This document shows positions 21,425 to 31,983 of a stretch of 64,000 bases of DNA, in pieces. Below the pieces are notes generated by a model. That model did not search any database. It had not been told where the DNA came from and saw nothing but the letters and a program-made list of their open reading frames with translations. The position numbers were made by a program, and so were the translations under genes. This DNA comes from Gautieria morchelliformis (Eukaryota; Basidiomycota; Agaricomycetes; Gomphales; Gomphaceae), in NCBI GenBank assembly GCA_015179125.1, contig WHVA01000037.1, forward strand, positions 186,001 through 250,000, read 5' to 3'. The first letter of the stretch is position 1. The number at the start of each line of letters is the position of its first letter.

Positions 21425-22021
21425 CACTGTAGAAAACTCCAACATTAAATTTCGGTACCTTTTACACAAACGGCAATAATCAGTACCTTTGAGCACTGAC
21501 AAATCAGTGCTCAAAAATGACATTAAATGAGCACCAAAAACAAGTGCTTTTGAGCACTGATTTTCAGATACTAAAAAACATGCAAGTATCTGAATAAAAA
21601 AAAAGTGTGATTGCTGCCCTCTTCACTCGCTGTCATAATCCCACTCATACGTCGAAGGACAAGGATTTTTAAAAAATACCTTGTTAGGTTCCAATTTTGG
21701 ATTTTATAAAATTGGATTTAATTGCGGTTTAAATCTACAATTTTCATGCATCTAACCATAGAGGGACCTTCCAGCCTGCGCTCCCTTCTCTCTTTGCCTT
21801 GAACCGTCCGTGGTTGGCTAGGTACCAGCTCATGTGTTGACAGCCTCAGGGCAGCCTGCAGAGCAGAATCGACTGTATTAGTAATGCGTGTCTCTCCTGC
21901 CCCTGTCATTGGCGAAACCGGAATTCCCTAATACCACTGTATAAGCACTTGCCGCTTTGGTAAGCCTGCGAGCGCCTCATACTCACTTGTAATAGCCGTA
22001 ATACAAGGCCGATGTAAGCCT
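21425..22021. other. Possible DNA-transposon terminus with subterminal hairpin motifs
   Basis: Starts CACTGTAGAAAAC exactly where host-repeat homology ends. It contains several TTTGAGCACTGA motifs, two forming a 12 bp stem hairpin at about 21497-21524. These look like CACTA-type subterminal repeats. A second CACTGTATAAGCACTTG occurs at 21935. It may be the left end of the Plavaka-bearing element; no mirrored right end was found. No gene is seen here. Confidence 0.3.
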
Positions 22022-22030
22022 TGTTAGAAT

Positions 22031-22255
22031 TGTGGAACAAAGGAGTTATAATAAACTGTTATATTCTACGATCTGTACAAGATCGTCTGTCCTTATATAC
22101 TAAATATGATGTTCCTATATTACTAATCCTTCGAGCTGATGCTGTGCCGATGGCGTGCCGGTGCACCAGCATCCCGGAGTCAAGAGCGATCTTGAACTTC
22201 CTGCTAAGTACGTGCCGGCTCTGCCTTGGCCGTATCATCATCCCAATTACTAACA
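22031..22255 (-). repeat. Copia 3' LTR
   Basis: 225 bp. About nine differences from the 5' LTR, mostly C/T or G/A at CpG positions. Confidence 0.9.
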
Positions 22256-22264
22256 CTCCCCCTC
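22256..22264 (-). other. Copia polypurine tract
   Basis: GAGGGGGAG on the minus strand, immediately before the 3' LTR. Confidence 0.7.
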
Positions 22265-22803
22265 AGAGAGAAGTCCCTTCGACAAAATCCTAATTTCCCT
22301 AATAAATACCTATGTTGGTGCAAGTCCAGTCCCTTCGTAAATATGTCCGCTACGTTCTCCTTCGTCGGTACGTACATAAGTGATGCCTCGTGAGAGGCCA
22401 CTTTCTCACGGATGAAATGATATGCGACATTGATATGTTTGGTACGCGCATGACATGTTGCGTCATGTGACAGTGTAATGGCGCCTAGATTGTCTGATCG
22501 AAGTGACGTGGGCTGGGCTTGATCTATTCCTAGCTCCTCAATGAAGCGCCTCAGCCAGATCAATTGCTTGGCGCCCTCGGTGAGTGCCATGTATTCGGCC
22601 TCCGTAGTAGATAATGCGATCGTTCGCTGCTTCTTTGAACTCCATGCAATGGCTCCCCCTCCTAGTATAGCTACATAGCAACTAATAGACAGTGCGTCGT
22701 TTCTATTAGCATAATCCGAGTCAACAAATATTTCGAGGTCGAGACCAGCATCTCGTAGGAAGGTTACGCCGTCGTCACGTGACCCCTTGAGGTACCTGAG
22801 CAC
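22265..22803 (-). pseudogene. Copia RNase H segment
   Basis: Contains FVDSDYANR (first catalytic Asp), STTEAEYMAL (Glu), SDNLGAI (Asp) and KHINVAYHFIR, the classical Copia RNase H blocks. Upstream it is cut from the RT by a TGA at 22895-22897 and by a TAC-repeat expansion that shifts the frame. Confidence 0.85.
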
Positions 22804-22894
22804 ATGCTTGATCGCCGTCCAGTGCTCGGCTCCGTAAGTAGTAGTAAGTAGTAGTGAATTGGCTCAGATGTTGTACAGTAAAAGCCAACTCAGG

Positions 22895-23905
22895 TCACGT
22901 GCTGAGTGCTGCATACATTAGCGATCTGATTGCTTTAGCATAGGGTACTTCAGCAGTTGGACCTGTTGAGTCCATAGGCATTGTGAGTTTGATCATTTTG
23001 TGTAGAGGTGTAGATACGGAATGACCCATAGCCATGTTGAATTGATCGAGTATGATGTCGATGTAATGTCCTTGAGACATGATCAGTGTTCCCTCATCCC
23101 TATTCATCTCAACCCTAATTCCCAAGATTTTCTTCATTTCTCCTAAATCTGTTAAAGGGAATTTTCCATGAAGCTCCCCCTTGAGCTTAACCATCCCTCC
23201 TTTGGAATCAGCAAATAGTCTGAAGTCATCCACGTATACTGATATGACTTTGATTGAGTCCTTATCTTGCCTGATGTAGACGCATTCATCGGCTGTGCTT
23301 TGGTGGAAGCCGAGATCGAGTAGTAATTTGCGTAAGCGCTGATGCCGAGCTCGTCCCGATTGCTTGAGTCCGTAGAGCGCTCTGCATATTCTTAGAACGC
23401 GTCCAGATCCATCATCAAAACCGTCGGGCTGACGCATGTAGATCTCCTCATCTATGGTTGAATTGAGATAGGCGCCTTTGACATCCATCATTTCAATTTC
23501 CCAATCGAGTGTGTTTGCTATGGCTAATAGAACACGTAGTGAATCGAACTTGACCACAGGTGAAGTTATCTCATAATAATCCATCCCTGGCCTCTGTGTG
23601 AATCCTTGAGCTACAACCCTTGCTTTAGCCTTATCGAATTGTCCATCTGGTTGTGTTTTGACAGCGTATACTCATCGGCAACCGATAGCTACTCGTCCGG
23701 GCGGTATCTCTGTTAATTCCCATGTTCCTAACGTCTTGTGTTGATCCATTTCAATTTCCATCGCTTTCTCCCAGATCGGCGCATCATCACGTGATACCGC
23801 CGCTCTGGAATTCTCAGGTTCAGTAACAATTTCTCTCGTTATGTAAACCTGCTCGGTGCGTCCTGAATCATTCAGTTTCCGTAATCCGGTCTTTGAGTGA
23901 TACAC
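22895..23905 (-). pseudogene. Copia reverse transcriptase
   Basis: Contains IWEKAMEIEMDQH at the N terminus, MDVKGAYLN, the LYGLKQSGR motif and the catalytic YVDDFRLF. An in-frame TGA at 23670-23672 replaces the tryptophan of the usual GCRWVY motif, and a TGA at 22895-22897 ends the block. Both fit single transitions in an otherwise continuous frame. Confidence 0.85.
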
Positions 23906-24017
23906 GCGCTCCGTCGAATCTGTGGAGCTGGCGCTTGTTCAGGTGGATCAGGGACGGGCGTTGTCTGGGGTGATGACATCTGCAGGGTAGATGGGATCGG
24001 GTCCGGCACATGCTCGC

Positions 24018-24506
24018 TGTAAGGGCAACCCTGGCTGGTTGTGGAGATCACACTACCACACAACTGACAAGGGGAAATCCAAAGTATGTATAAATTAACA
24101 GAGTATACAGAGAGGGGATTCTCACCTGACAAGGGGAAATCCAAAGAGAAAAGTCTAAGGACCCCCAATGTCAGCGAGCCCGTATTATACTACGCTGCGC
24201 AGCCAGGGACAACACTTGGCACTCTCCATCAACCCTGCATCTCCCTGACCACCCTGACCCTTGGTCAACCCTTGATGCCACCTATTACGCGAGTCACTTG
24301 ATTTCCGACACTGTTCTGAGAGTAGAAGTTGGAAATTGGAGTGGAACTGGCAAGGCGAACAGAACTGGTGGAAGTTCTCCCAGAAGCGGAATCATTTCCG
24401 AAAGCGGAGGCGGAGATGGAATCGGAACCGGAAGCGGAGTCGGAAATGGAGTCGGAACTGGGTGTGGTGTCGGAACTGGAAATGGAAAACAGGGTGTCCC
24501 CTGACA
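24018..24506. mobile_element. 489 bp solo LTR between Copia integrase and RT
   Basis: TGTAAGGGCAACC...GTCCCCTGACA with a perfect TSD CTCGC at 24013-24017 and 24507-24511. It is an inverted relative of the solo LTR at 39971-40433. It contains degenerate GGAATCGGAACC-type hexamer repeats and two copies of a GGGGAAATCCAAAG motif. Its termini resemble the Gypsy LTR (TGTGAGGGCAAC...CCCTGACA), suggesting a related family. Confidence 0.85.
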
Positions 24507-24511
24507 CTCGC

Positions 24512-25412
24512 GCGGTGAGTGCTCCCCCTCGAGCGGTGCCGTGGTAGTGTCATCGTCATCGTTATCCAGGACAGGATAGAGTTTATTGTCACTTTCATCG
24601 AATGTGATATTTCTTGAGATTCGAACGTGCTTTGAGGCTTTGTTGTAATACCTCCAGGCTTTTGCATGTTCAGCTACTCCGACGAATATATGTTCTTCTG
24701 CTTTTGGATCAAGTTTAGCTCGACGTTGATCCGGCACCATAACCCAGCAGTTTCTCCCGAATTCTTCTAGACGTGCTATGTTCGGCTTCTTGCCGAATAG
24801 TGCCTGGAACGGCGTTGCATCATCTCCAAGCGCTCGCGTGGGTGATCGGTTTTTGATATAACACGCGTAAGCCACGGCTTCAGGCCAGAGTATTTTTGGC
24901 AGGTTCTTGGCAAATATCATTGCCCATGCGTGCTCGAGTAAGGTCCGATTGAGTCGTTCTGCAATTCCATTCTGGGCTGGGGAGTATGGAGCTCTGGTCT
25001 CCATGATAATGCCATATTTTGCACAAAATTCCTTGAAATTTTTATTGACATATTCCCCTCCATTATCCAAGCAAAATCTCTTCAGTTTCTGACCTGTTTG
25101 GGTCTCAAGGAATGCTTTGTACGTCTCGAAGTGCTTGAGTGCTTCATTTTTGGCGCTCCCGAAATAAATGGCCGTGTACCTAGATTTGATGTCCGTGAAA
25201 GAATAGAAGTACTTTTCACGTGATGGTCCCTCGGTCTGGGCAGGCCCCCATACATCGGATACTGTTAGGTCACCGACCTGTTCTACAGTGTCCTCGGCTC
25301 TTTTGGGGAACAGCTCCACATGTCGTTTGCCTTGTATGCATGCCTTGCACTGGCTCAGCTCGTTTGACTCGTCGATCTCAAGTCCAGTAACTAGATCATT
25401 AGATTTCAACAT
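24512..25412 (-). pseudogene. Copia integrase
   Basis: Contains the zinc-finger end (CKACIQGK), a DVWGPA motif with the first catalytic Asp, the CLDNGGEY block (second Asp), and YSPAQNGIAERLNRTLLE (Glu). It is separated from gag-protease by an in-frame TAG at about 25452-25454 where the family has a tryptophan. Its 3' end is interrupted by the solo LTR. Confidence 0.85.
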
Positions 25413-25451
25413 CTTTATAGAATTTATGTTGACGTGCCCGAGTATCCTGTG

Positions 25452-26734
25452 CTATTTGTCCCATGACTGTCCCTTTGCCGCTGTGGCAAAGTCCCATGCC
25501 TCAACTGATCGAGTGACCTGTGCCTTCATACAGAATAGCCTCCCGCGCTTCTGTCCCTGTGCAAAAATAACTCTGGCGCGTGTTTTGAATTCGACGCCGG
25601 TGCCTGTACATGTGGCCGTGTTGCCCTTATCAGTTAGACGCCCTACACTGATAAGGTTGTTCGGCGCATCTCGTGCATGCTTGACGTCACATAGTTCGAT
25701 CGTGTTCATCTCGGCGCCAACCTTGAATTCCATGTATATAGTGCCTCGGCCTTGTGTATGTAGTACCGCATCAGGTGAAATTCCTTCAATTTCTGATGGG
25801 TCCTCGGCATAGCTAGCGAAATCATTTTGGCTTCGGGCTATGTGTGTTGTTGCCACTGAATCGGCTAGCCAGTCGGATGCCGATATAGCACTGTATGCTA
25901 CCTCCTTAGATACAAATGCGAAGTCCTTTTCTTCTGCTTGTTTAACTGTCTCTTTGTTCCCTGATTTGAACCACTTTGGTGCTTGGCCTTCCTTGCCGCC
26001 ACCTTTCGCCCAGCAGTCCTTCACGTAATGACCCTTCTTGCCGCAATTTTGGCACTTTCCCTTTGTTGCTCCTGAGTCATCTTTCCTGGGCCTGTGACGT
26101 TGTTGCGCCTTAAGCGCCATCTGCTGTGCCGATCCAGCTTTCCATGCTCGATCCTCATCGAGGACTTGAGCTATTAATATATCAGCTGTCGTCCCGGCTC
26201 CACTGGTGTTTACTGCCGTAATAAACACCGACCAAGAATCTGGTAATGATGTCAGAAACGTGTTCGAGAATTCGGTGTCACTGATGTAATGTCCTCGTGA
26301 ATTGAGTTCCTGTTGAATGCCGCGGAGCTTGCATACATGCTCCTCCATGTTCGCGCCATCCTCGGCAAGTGTCCGGAGGAAATCTCTTCGGAGATTTATG
26401 ATCCCCATGGCTCCCTTAGATTCAAATATCGCTTGTAAACTAGTCCATACAGCAAATGCAGACATTGTCTGATTGATGTAAACTAGTTGTTCATCGGCGA
26501 CTCTGAGGCAAATCTCTTTTTGGCTTTCTTGTCCTTCCTTCTCCAATCATTGATTTCCTGCTGCTCGGTTGCAGTGACATTGTCGGCATCTGCCGGTCTC
26601 GGTTCCATCTCCCTGCCGATAGCCACGTCCCATAGATCTAAATCGTTGAGTATCCACTCGAGCCGCCAGCGCCACGCCGCGTAATTGTCCCCGTTCAAGG
26701 GGTCGATCTTGTACGTGTTGTTGCTATTTGACAT
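25452..26734 (-). pseudogene. Copia gag and protease (frameshifted)
   Basis: The N-terminal gag starts MSNSNNTYKIDPLNGDNY at 26734, with the YAAWRWRLEW core. A 1-base indel in an A-run near 26515-26530 moves the frame into the block ending at 25452. That block carries gag helices, a zinc knuckle CQNCGKKGHYVKDC and a degenerate protease site WLADSVATTHI, where the family's DSGA reads DSVA. A protease without the glycine is probably inactive. Confidence 0.85.
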
Positions 26735-26811
26735 CGTCGATCGGTATTGAGTCGGTGGAGTATAGAGTGTAGTTGGAGTAAGTTAGATTTGTAGTAGTTT
26801 AGTTATGCACG

Positions 26812-26823
26812 GGGCCCATAACC
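26812..26823 (-). other. Copia primer binding site matching the initiator tRNA-Met anticodon arm
   Basis: Minus-strand GGTTATGGGCCC abuts the 5' LTR. It is complementary to the GGGCCCAUAACC anticodon arm of eukaryotic initiator tRNA-Met as I recall it. Drosophila copia primes from a half-tRNA in this way. Confidence 0.65.
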
Positions 26824-27048
26824 TGTGGAACGAAGGAGTTATAATAAACTGTTATATTCTACGATCTGTACAAGATTGTCTGTCCTTATATACTAAATAT
26901 GATGTTCCTATATTACTAATCCTTCGAGCTGATGCTGTGCCGATGGCGTGCCGGTGCACCAGCATCCCGGAGTCGAGAGCGATCTCGAACTTCTGGCTAA
27001 GTACGTGCCGGCTCTGCCTCGGCCGTATCATCGTCCCGATTACTAACA
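26824..27048 (-). repeat. Copia 5' LTR
   Basis: 225 bp partner of 22031-22255. Confidence 0.9.
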
Positions 27049-27053
27049 ACAAT

Positions 27054-27288
27054 AAGAGAAGCGCGAGTAAGAACGATGCAAGAGTGTATATGGGGCATTT
27101 GTCCTGTGAGCGCTTTGGGGCAAATGGATGGTTACATACATGGAGTGTAAAGACTTATAAATGTTTTAGGAACAAAAGGAAGGTAGAACAATAAGAAAAG
27201 CGAGAACAAAGGGCTTGACAATGGTACGCGCAAGCCTTTGATTACATAAGCGTAAACAACGCGTAACCCGCTTGTTATAATTCCAACA
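27054..27288 (-). repeat. Outer element 3' LTR (main part)
   Basis: Continues from TGTTAGAAT at 22022-22030. Together they equal the 244 bp right LTR. A purine-rich GCGGAGGAG (27289-27297, minus strand) abuts it as polypurine tract. Confidence 0.85.
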
Positions 27289-27328
27289 CTCCTCCGCAAG
27301 CTGTGAAGTGTGATAATAAAATATGCAA

Positions 27329-28210
27329 TCAAAAGGCTACCTCTTCAGCAGTGAAAGCAACTTCCTCTTCATCTTCAAGAGCGGCATTGGCAACACTGTC
27401 TGAGTCATTAGTAGGGCAGACCGAGCGAAAATGTCCGACTCCTCCGCATTTATGACAGGCGACCTTGGATATGTCCCCTGAGGCGGTGGACTTCGATGGT
27501 TTGCCTTTCCATCGGGTGGATCCTCCGGGCGTAACAGCAGCGGCTGCATCGGAAGTAGCGTGTGAAATGGTGTTACGAAGGCGACCTTCTTCGTTCATGA
27601 GATGAGTGACCACATTTTCAAAAGTAAGAGAGGCAAGGGGAATGCCAGTGATGTTGACAATAACAGGTTGATAGGCAGAGGGGAGGCCATTTAAAAGAAC
27701 GCTGATTTTGTCGAGATCGGAAATAATGGGGGGGTGGCTAGTAGAAGGATCGGAAGGAGAATTGATAGAGGTGGAAGGAGCGTCGTATTTTTCCGCCTGA
27801 TAACATTCCTCCAAGCGATAAGCAGCATGACGAATATTGGCTACATACTGAGCAATGGTGGATTCTGAAGGCATGGACATTTTGAGGAAATCCATACGCA
27901 TGGCGAGCAAGACACCCAAGCCACGCGCGCGGTGAATTTGGGTGAGATTCTGCCAAATAACGAAAGGGTCCTCCTCATTTCTGACGTGGGGAAGCTGCGA
28001 AGGTTCTATTGCAAGGATAATTTTGGAGCAAGCGAGGTGTTGCTTTTCCAAGAAGGCTCTGGCGCCTTTGGAGTTTGGTCCAGTGGTTGGCATGACATCT
28101 CGGCCACACACAACCCCAAATAGTCCTTTTTCCTCCAGGAGGGCTTCCATTTGAATTTTCCAGTCATCGTAGTTGACTTCGTTGAGCTTGTCAAAAGGTA
28201 ATGAAGGCAT
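27329..28210 (-). CDS. Gag-like protein of the non-autonomous outer element
   Basis: About 293 residues from MPSLPFDKLNEVNYDDW. The frame is open upstream to 28339, but this start matches the usual Copia gag beginning. It has the gag core (WKIQMEALLEEKGLFG, LARGLGV-like helix region, LLNGLPSAYQPVI) and a C-terminal CCHC knuckle CHKCGGVGHFRSVC followed by an acidic tail. The frame is intact while no enzymatic domains follow. This suggests that the element keeps its own particle protein and borrows enzymes from an autonomous Copia. Confidence 0.75.
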   Translation of the reverse strand: MPSLPFDKLNEVNYDDWKIQMEALLEEKGLFGVVCGRDVMPTTGPNSKGARAFLEKQHLACSKIILAIEPSQLPHVRNEEDPFVIWQNLTQIHRARGLGVLLAMRMDFLKMSMPSESTIAQYVANIRHAAYRLEECYQAEKYDAPSTSINSPSDPSTSHPPIISDLDKISVLLNGLPSAYQPVIVNITGIPLASLTFENVVTHLMNEEGRLRNTISHATSDAAAAVTPGGSTRWKGKPSKSTASGDISKVACHKCGGVGHFRSVCPTNDSDSVANAALEDEEEVAFTAEEVAF

Positions 28211-28388
28211 GATCTGATAAGATTTCCAGTGTACTATCCGAGTAGGGACCGTGACAAAATTCCAGTGTGCCGCAGCAGTGGCTGTGAGCTCACAAGCTAT
28301 TCCGGTGTGTCCAAGACAGAGGCCGTGAGGGGGTACCAATTTGTGTCTGGTGACAGTTGCGGTGATCCGGCAATGGGAGATCCGTTTG

Positions 28389-28632
28389 TGTTAGAATAAG
28401 AGAAGCGCGAGTAAGAACGATGCAAGAGTGTATATGGGGCGTTTGTCCTGTGAGCTCTTTGGGGCAAATGGATGGTTACATACATGGAGTGTAAAGACTT
28501 ATAAATGTTTTAGGAACAAAAGGAAGGTAGAACAATAAGAAAAGTGAGAACAAAGGGCTTGACAATGGTACGCGCAAGCCTTTGATTACATAAGTGGAAA
28601 CAACGCGTAACCAGCTTGTTATAATTCCAACA
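28389..28632 (-). repeat. Outer element 5' LTR
   Basis: 244 bp, TGTTAGAATAAGAG...CCAACA, followed by the AGCCT duplication. Confidence 0.9.
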
Positions 28633-28845
28633 AGCCTTACATCGCCCCATAATGTACAGGCAGGGTTTAAGGTGATTACAACACGATATAAACATTGTAC
28701 ACCATCGTAAGTGAGGAGTAAGGATTATAAGGCCTCGTAAGTGGTCAGTCAGCCTCGATCCAACTTACATGGTGGAAGTAACCCTCGCCGGTCATTCAAT
28801 GCCTGCAACTCGGGCTCGGAGGGTCTGCGGCGGCAGCTCAGGAGC
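28633..28845. other. Downstream flank of the Plavaka gene
   Basis: Short CGTAAGT and GCCTTAC motifs recur here and continue into 21960-22021 across the LTR element. They may be subterminal repeats of the DNA transposon. No gene. Confidence 0.3.
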
Positions 28846-30506
28846 TCAAGCGGAATCATACTCATCTCCACCGTCTTCCCCCTCATCTCTGGCCTCATCG
28901 TCATCCTTGGCATCCTGATCGTCATCCTCATCATCTTGAATGTCTTCATCCTCGCTGTCTGACAGAGCATCGGACTCCAAGTCACCACCCTCCAATTCTT
29001 CGTCCAACTCAGCCATCGCCATGTCTTCTGCATCACCAAGAGTGTGGTTCCTAGGGCTGTTGTGTGTGGGATCCATCGGTTCATCCAGATCGGCGCTCTC
29101 CTCAGGACGACTCACGCTGGTCTCCGTAGCGTAGTGAATAGAATGGCCAATCCCTCCGCCAAGGAATCACATGAGCATGTCGCGGTCAGCCCATCTGTAT
29201 ACCTTCATTAAAGAATGACAGTCGAATAGCATGTAAATGGAATATTTACCTGTTTACATAGTAATACTGCCATTCGTCATGGCGCATATTGTCACCTTCA
29301 TGCGCAATTGAAGGTGCTGACAGCAGTTCATCAGTCTTCCCGTGTGCAAAAGCAGGTATGAGATGGGCTGCTCGGATGATGTTGGCAGGATCTAGGAATC
29401 CAAAGGGTTCCATGTCATCGGTTTCAGTGACGAATCTGATTTGGTCCAGTTGACGGGCTTGGGGACCAGAACGCTATGTCGTATCCTTCCCAAACCATCG
29501 GACCCAAAGGAAATGCATGACCTGAGGGGGAGCAAGCATGCCATTGGCTTGTTCATAGATGACATGTGTGTGGTACACCCCGATGATGCAAGCATACCAA
29601 TATGGATGATACTGAGAGCTGCTCGGATCATCCTGCGCATGCACCATTATGTCACAATGCTCTGTCCGTGGGTTGAAGGAGTCTTGACTGCAACGAAGGT
29701 CATAGGTGGTAAAGTTGATGCGAACAATGTAGTGATGGTAAATACGATGGTTGGCAAAAATGACACGGATGCGTTCAGCAGCGGTGAATGTCACCTCATC
29801 TCCATCATATTCTTGGCCCAACAGACGTGTGAGCAAGTGGTCCTGAAGCCTGGGGTAAAAGTCCTGGGAGTGATGTGTGACATGAGGCAATGCACCTCGA
29901 AGTATATAGCCAAACAAGACGAACCTTCACTGACGGATCGCCTTCACGTTCCTGCAGGAATGCACCGATGTCCATGGGGTATTGGCAGCCATCAGAGATG
30001 TGGTGATGGAGTTGGGGGTTTGTATAAGGTAAATATTCTTCGACAGGATGTCCTTGCAGTTCTCCAGATTTGTGTGTTTGGTCAACCCGGCTACGGATGG
30101 CCTGCATGTGCAGTTATTGACGATCGAGGTTGGTCATGCTCAAGGCCGGTGTGCTCTTGGAGGCACGAGGGTAGCGTCGCTTTGAAATTCTATGTTCCTG
30201 CTCACCCTAATTGGTGCATGAGCTATCAAACTAGTCAAGTCATTGTGGGAGAATCTGACCACTTGAGTAGAAAATGAATCCGTGGTCCCATACTGGCGTA
30301 TGGTCGTGACATAATCTCCCATGGCGTGTAATTTGTAGGTGGACAAGTTAAATGTTTTGATCTTTTTGTCTGCAGGCAGGCGACCAACTGACCTTTGTGC
30401 AACTGTGCTAGAAGCGCACTCAGCGGAATTTTTGGCACGTCGGCGAGCCTGAGCAGCTGCTTCCCAAGGCAGAGCATATGTCTCAAATGACGCAGCAGTC
30501 TGCGTA
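28846..30506 (-). pseudogene. Plavaka-type transposase, C-terminal part
   Basis: Reading leftward from the LTR border: the block TAASFETYALPWEAAAQARR, then LSTYKLHAMGDYVTTIRQYG followed by STQ, then HHHISDGCQYPMDIGAFLQ. A long block with INFTTYDLRCSQDSFNPR, FLWVRWF and FGFLDPANIIRAAHLIPAFA follows, then the tail with an aspartate/glutamate-rich C terminus. This is the known C-terminal order of basidiomycete Plavaka transposases (KDZ/CACTA-related DNA transposons). Several exon junctions and at least one frame change occur between blocks. It belongs with 31127-31983 and 32599-34382. Confidence 0.75.
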
Positions 30507-30511
30507 GAAAA

Positions 30512-31126
30512 TAATATAAATCAGAGTAAGGGGTTGGGGTCGAGTGAATAATGATGTGATAAAGATCTCAAGCAGTGTTCTGGTGAGAGATAAGAGCAAT
30601 GTTCTAGAGTTCTAGAATTAAGCAATGTTCTTAGTGCAATAAGAGTTGAGGAGGAAACAATAATAGTCCAAAGAAGCTTATAACTCGAAGCTCTAGCGAA
30701 AAAGATTGTTAAGTCACTTGTTTATTCGTATCTAGAGTCCAAGTATTTAAGCAGTGTAGGATAGGGGGAAATAATCATGTGTAAGTGTAATAATCATGTG
30801 AAATATGATGTTACTTAGGGGATAGGAGCATAATGATGTCAACAGTGATGCAACAGCTCCTATATGGCTAATCTCTTCATAAATGATGGAGATGATGCAA
30901 TAAATGATGTCAGACCAGTGGAATGACGACTCGACTCGATAATAGGCATGAAAATGAACTCTTAACTCAATGGTACGCATGTCTGCGCCTCGACTCGATG
31001 TTTGACTCATGGTACGCATGTATGCGCCTCGACTCGACTTGGAATGATGGGAAAATAAGGTGAGTGATAAGAGAAATTAGAAGTGAGATTGTCCTGATTG
31101 AAACTGTCCTTCCTCCTCCAATAACA
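30512..31126 (+). mobile_element. 615 bp solo LTR, left inverted copy
   Basis: TAATATAAATC...CCAATAACA in this orientation, the inverse of 31984-32598 and of equal length. Its left flank GAAAA and right flank CTGTT do not match each other; each matches a flank of the other copy. It contains GTCGAGTCGAGGCGC-type repeats. No ORF. Confidence 0.85.
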
Positions 31127-31983
31127 CTGTTAGCCTCTTTGCGTGACAAGGGGAATTGCCCATGCCCACGCTGCCTCGTTATTAAGAGCCAAATCTCACA
31201 TGTGGGGACTCGGAATGACCAGAGCCGCCGTCAAACTCAAAGACGCGAGGATAACCATCAGCTTCGTCATACAGTAGCACGGGCTCGATCATTTGTATAT
31301 GACAAGGGTTGTGTGGTAAACAGTAAGGCAGTGGACAGCTTACTCAAACCACAATCACTGGTCCCCACCATTGTCAGTCTACTTTCTCTCTGCTGCTGTC
31401 TGCATACTGAACTGGGATGGACACACAGAATGCATTCTCTGACAAACTTGCGTCAACGGGTTTCCAGTTTTACCAGGTCTTTGTCGTAGATTTTCTGCAT
31501 GAAATTGAGCTCGGGGTATGGAAGGCCATGTTCACCCACTTCATTCGTCTGTTATACGCACATGACGCCGAGACCGTCCATGAACTCAACCGATGGTATG
31601 TTCTATATCTATGATAAGGTCTGTCACTAACTACTGTGACCTCAGCTACCGGATGATTCCAACATTCGGACGTGACACCATACGTCGGTTTGCAAACAAT
31701 GTCTCAGAGATGAAAAAATTGGCAGCACGAGATTTTGAAGACATTCTGCAGGTATACCATTGAACTAACCACGTCATTCATGATGCTATGGCCCACTCGC
31801 ACAGTGTGCTATGCCAGTTTTTGAAGGGCTCCTACCTCCACCATTTGACGACCAGCTCCAAGACCTCCTCTTTGTGTTCTCAAGCTGGCATGGCCTTGCC
31901 AAACTGCGATTGCACACAGATACCACTCTCCACAACCTTGAGGAACTCACAGCTATTTTTGGGACTCTACTACGTCGTTTTTC
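31127..31983 (+). pseudogene. Plavaka transposase middle part, inverted
   Basis: Plus-strand exons with LLASLRDKGNCPCPRCLV, an intron GTCAGT..ACACAG, then VVDFLHEIELGVWKAMFTH. An intron GTATGT..CCTCAG follows, then TFGRDTIRRFANNVSEMKKL. An intron GTATAC..CGCACAG follows, then PVFEGLLPPPFDDQLQDLLF. This is the central portion of the transposase whose N- and C-terminal parts lie on the minus strand. The frame joins both neighbours perfectly if the segment is flipped. Confidence 0.8.

Larger units (their letters stand above)
22031..27048 (-). mobile_element. Ty1/Copia retrotransposon nested in the LTR of the outer element
   Basis: LTRs of 225 bp at 22031-22255 and 26824-27048 (TGTGGAAC...ACTAACA). 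The flanking pentamers are AGAAT (22026-22030) and ACAAT (27049-27053), one mismatch. The undamaged target TGTTAGAATAAGAG is seen in the partner LTR at 28389. The minus-strand order is gag, protease, integrase, RT, RNase H, as in Copia. It carries three stop codons, two frameshifts and a 489 bp solo LTR, so it is dead. Confidence 0.9.
22022..28632 (-). mobile_element. Gag-only LTR retrotransposon (outer element, hosts a nested Copia)
   Basis: LTRs of 244 bp run TGTTAGAAT...TTCCAACA. The left LTR is 22022-22030 plus 27054-27288 (split by the Copia) and the right LTR is 28389-28632. A perfect 5 bp TSD AGCCT lies at 22017-22021 and 28633-28637. The internal region is only 1.1 kb and encodes a Copia-type gag with a zinc knuckle but no protease, integrase or RT. 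It is therefore a non-autonomous element of the gag-carrying type described in plants as TR-GAG. Confidence 0.85.

Noticed and set aside
24298..24547. Glycine- or proline-rich proteins in the hexamer-repeat part of the solo LTRs (also 39876-40161)
   Set aside because: Low-complexity reading of LTR repeats, present in several frames on both strands.
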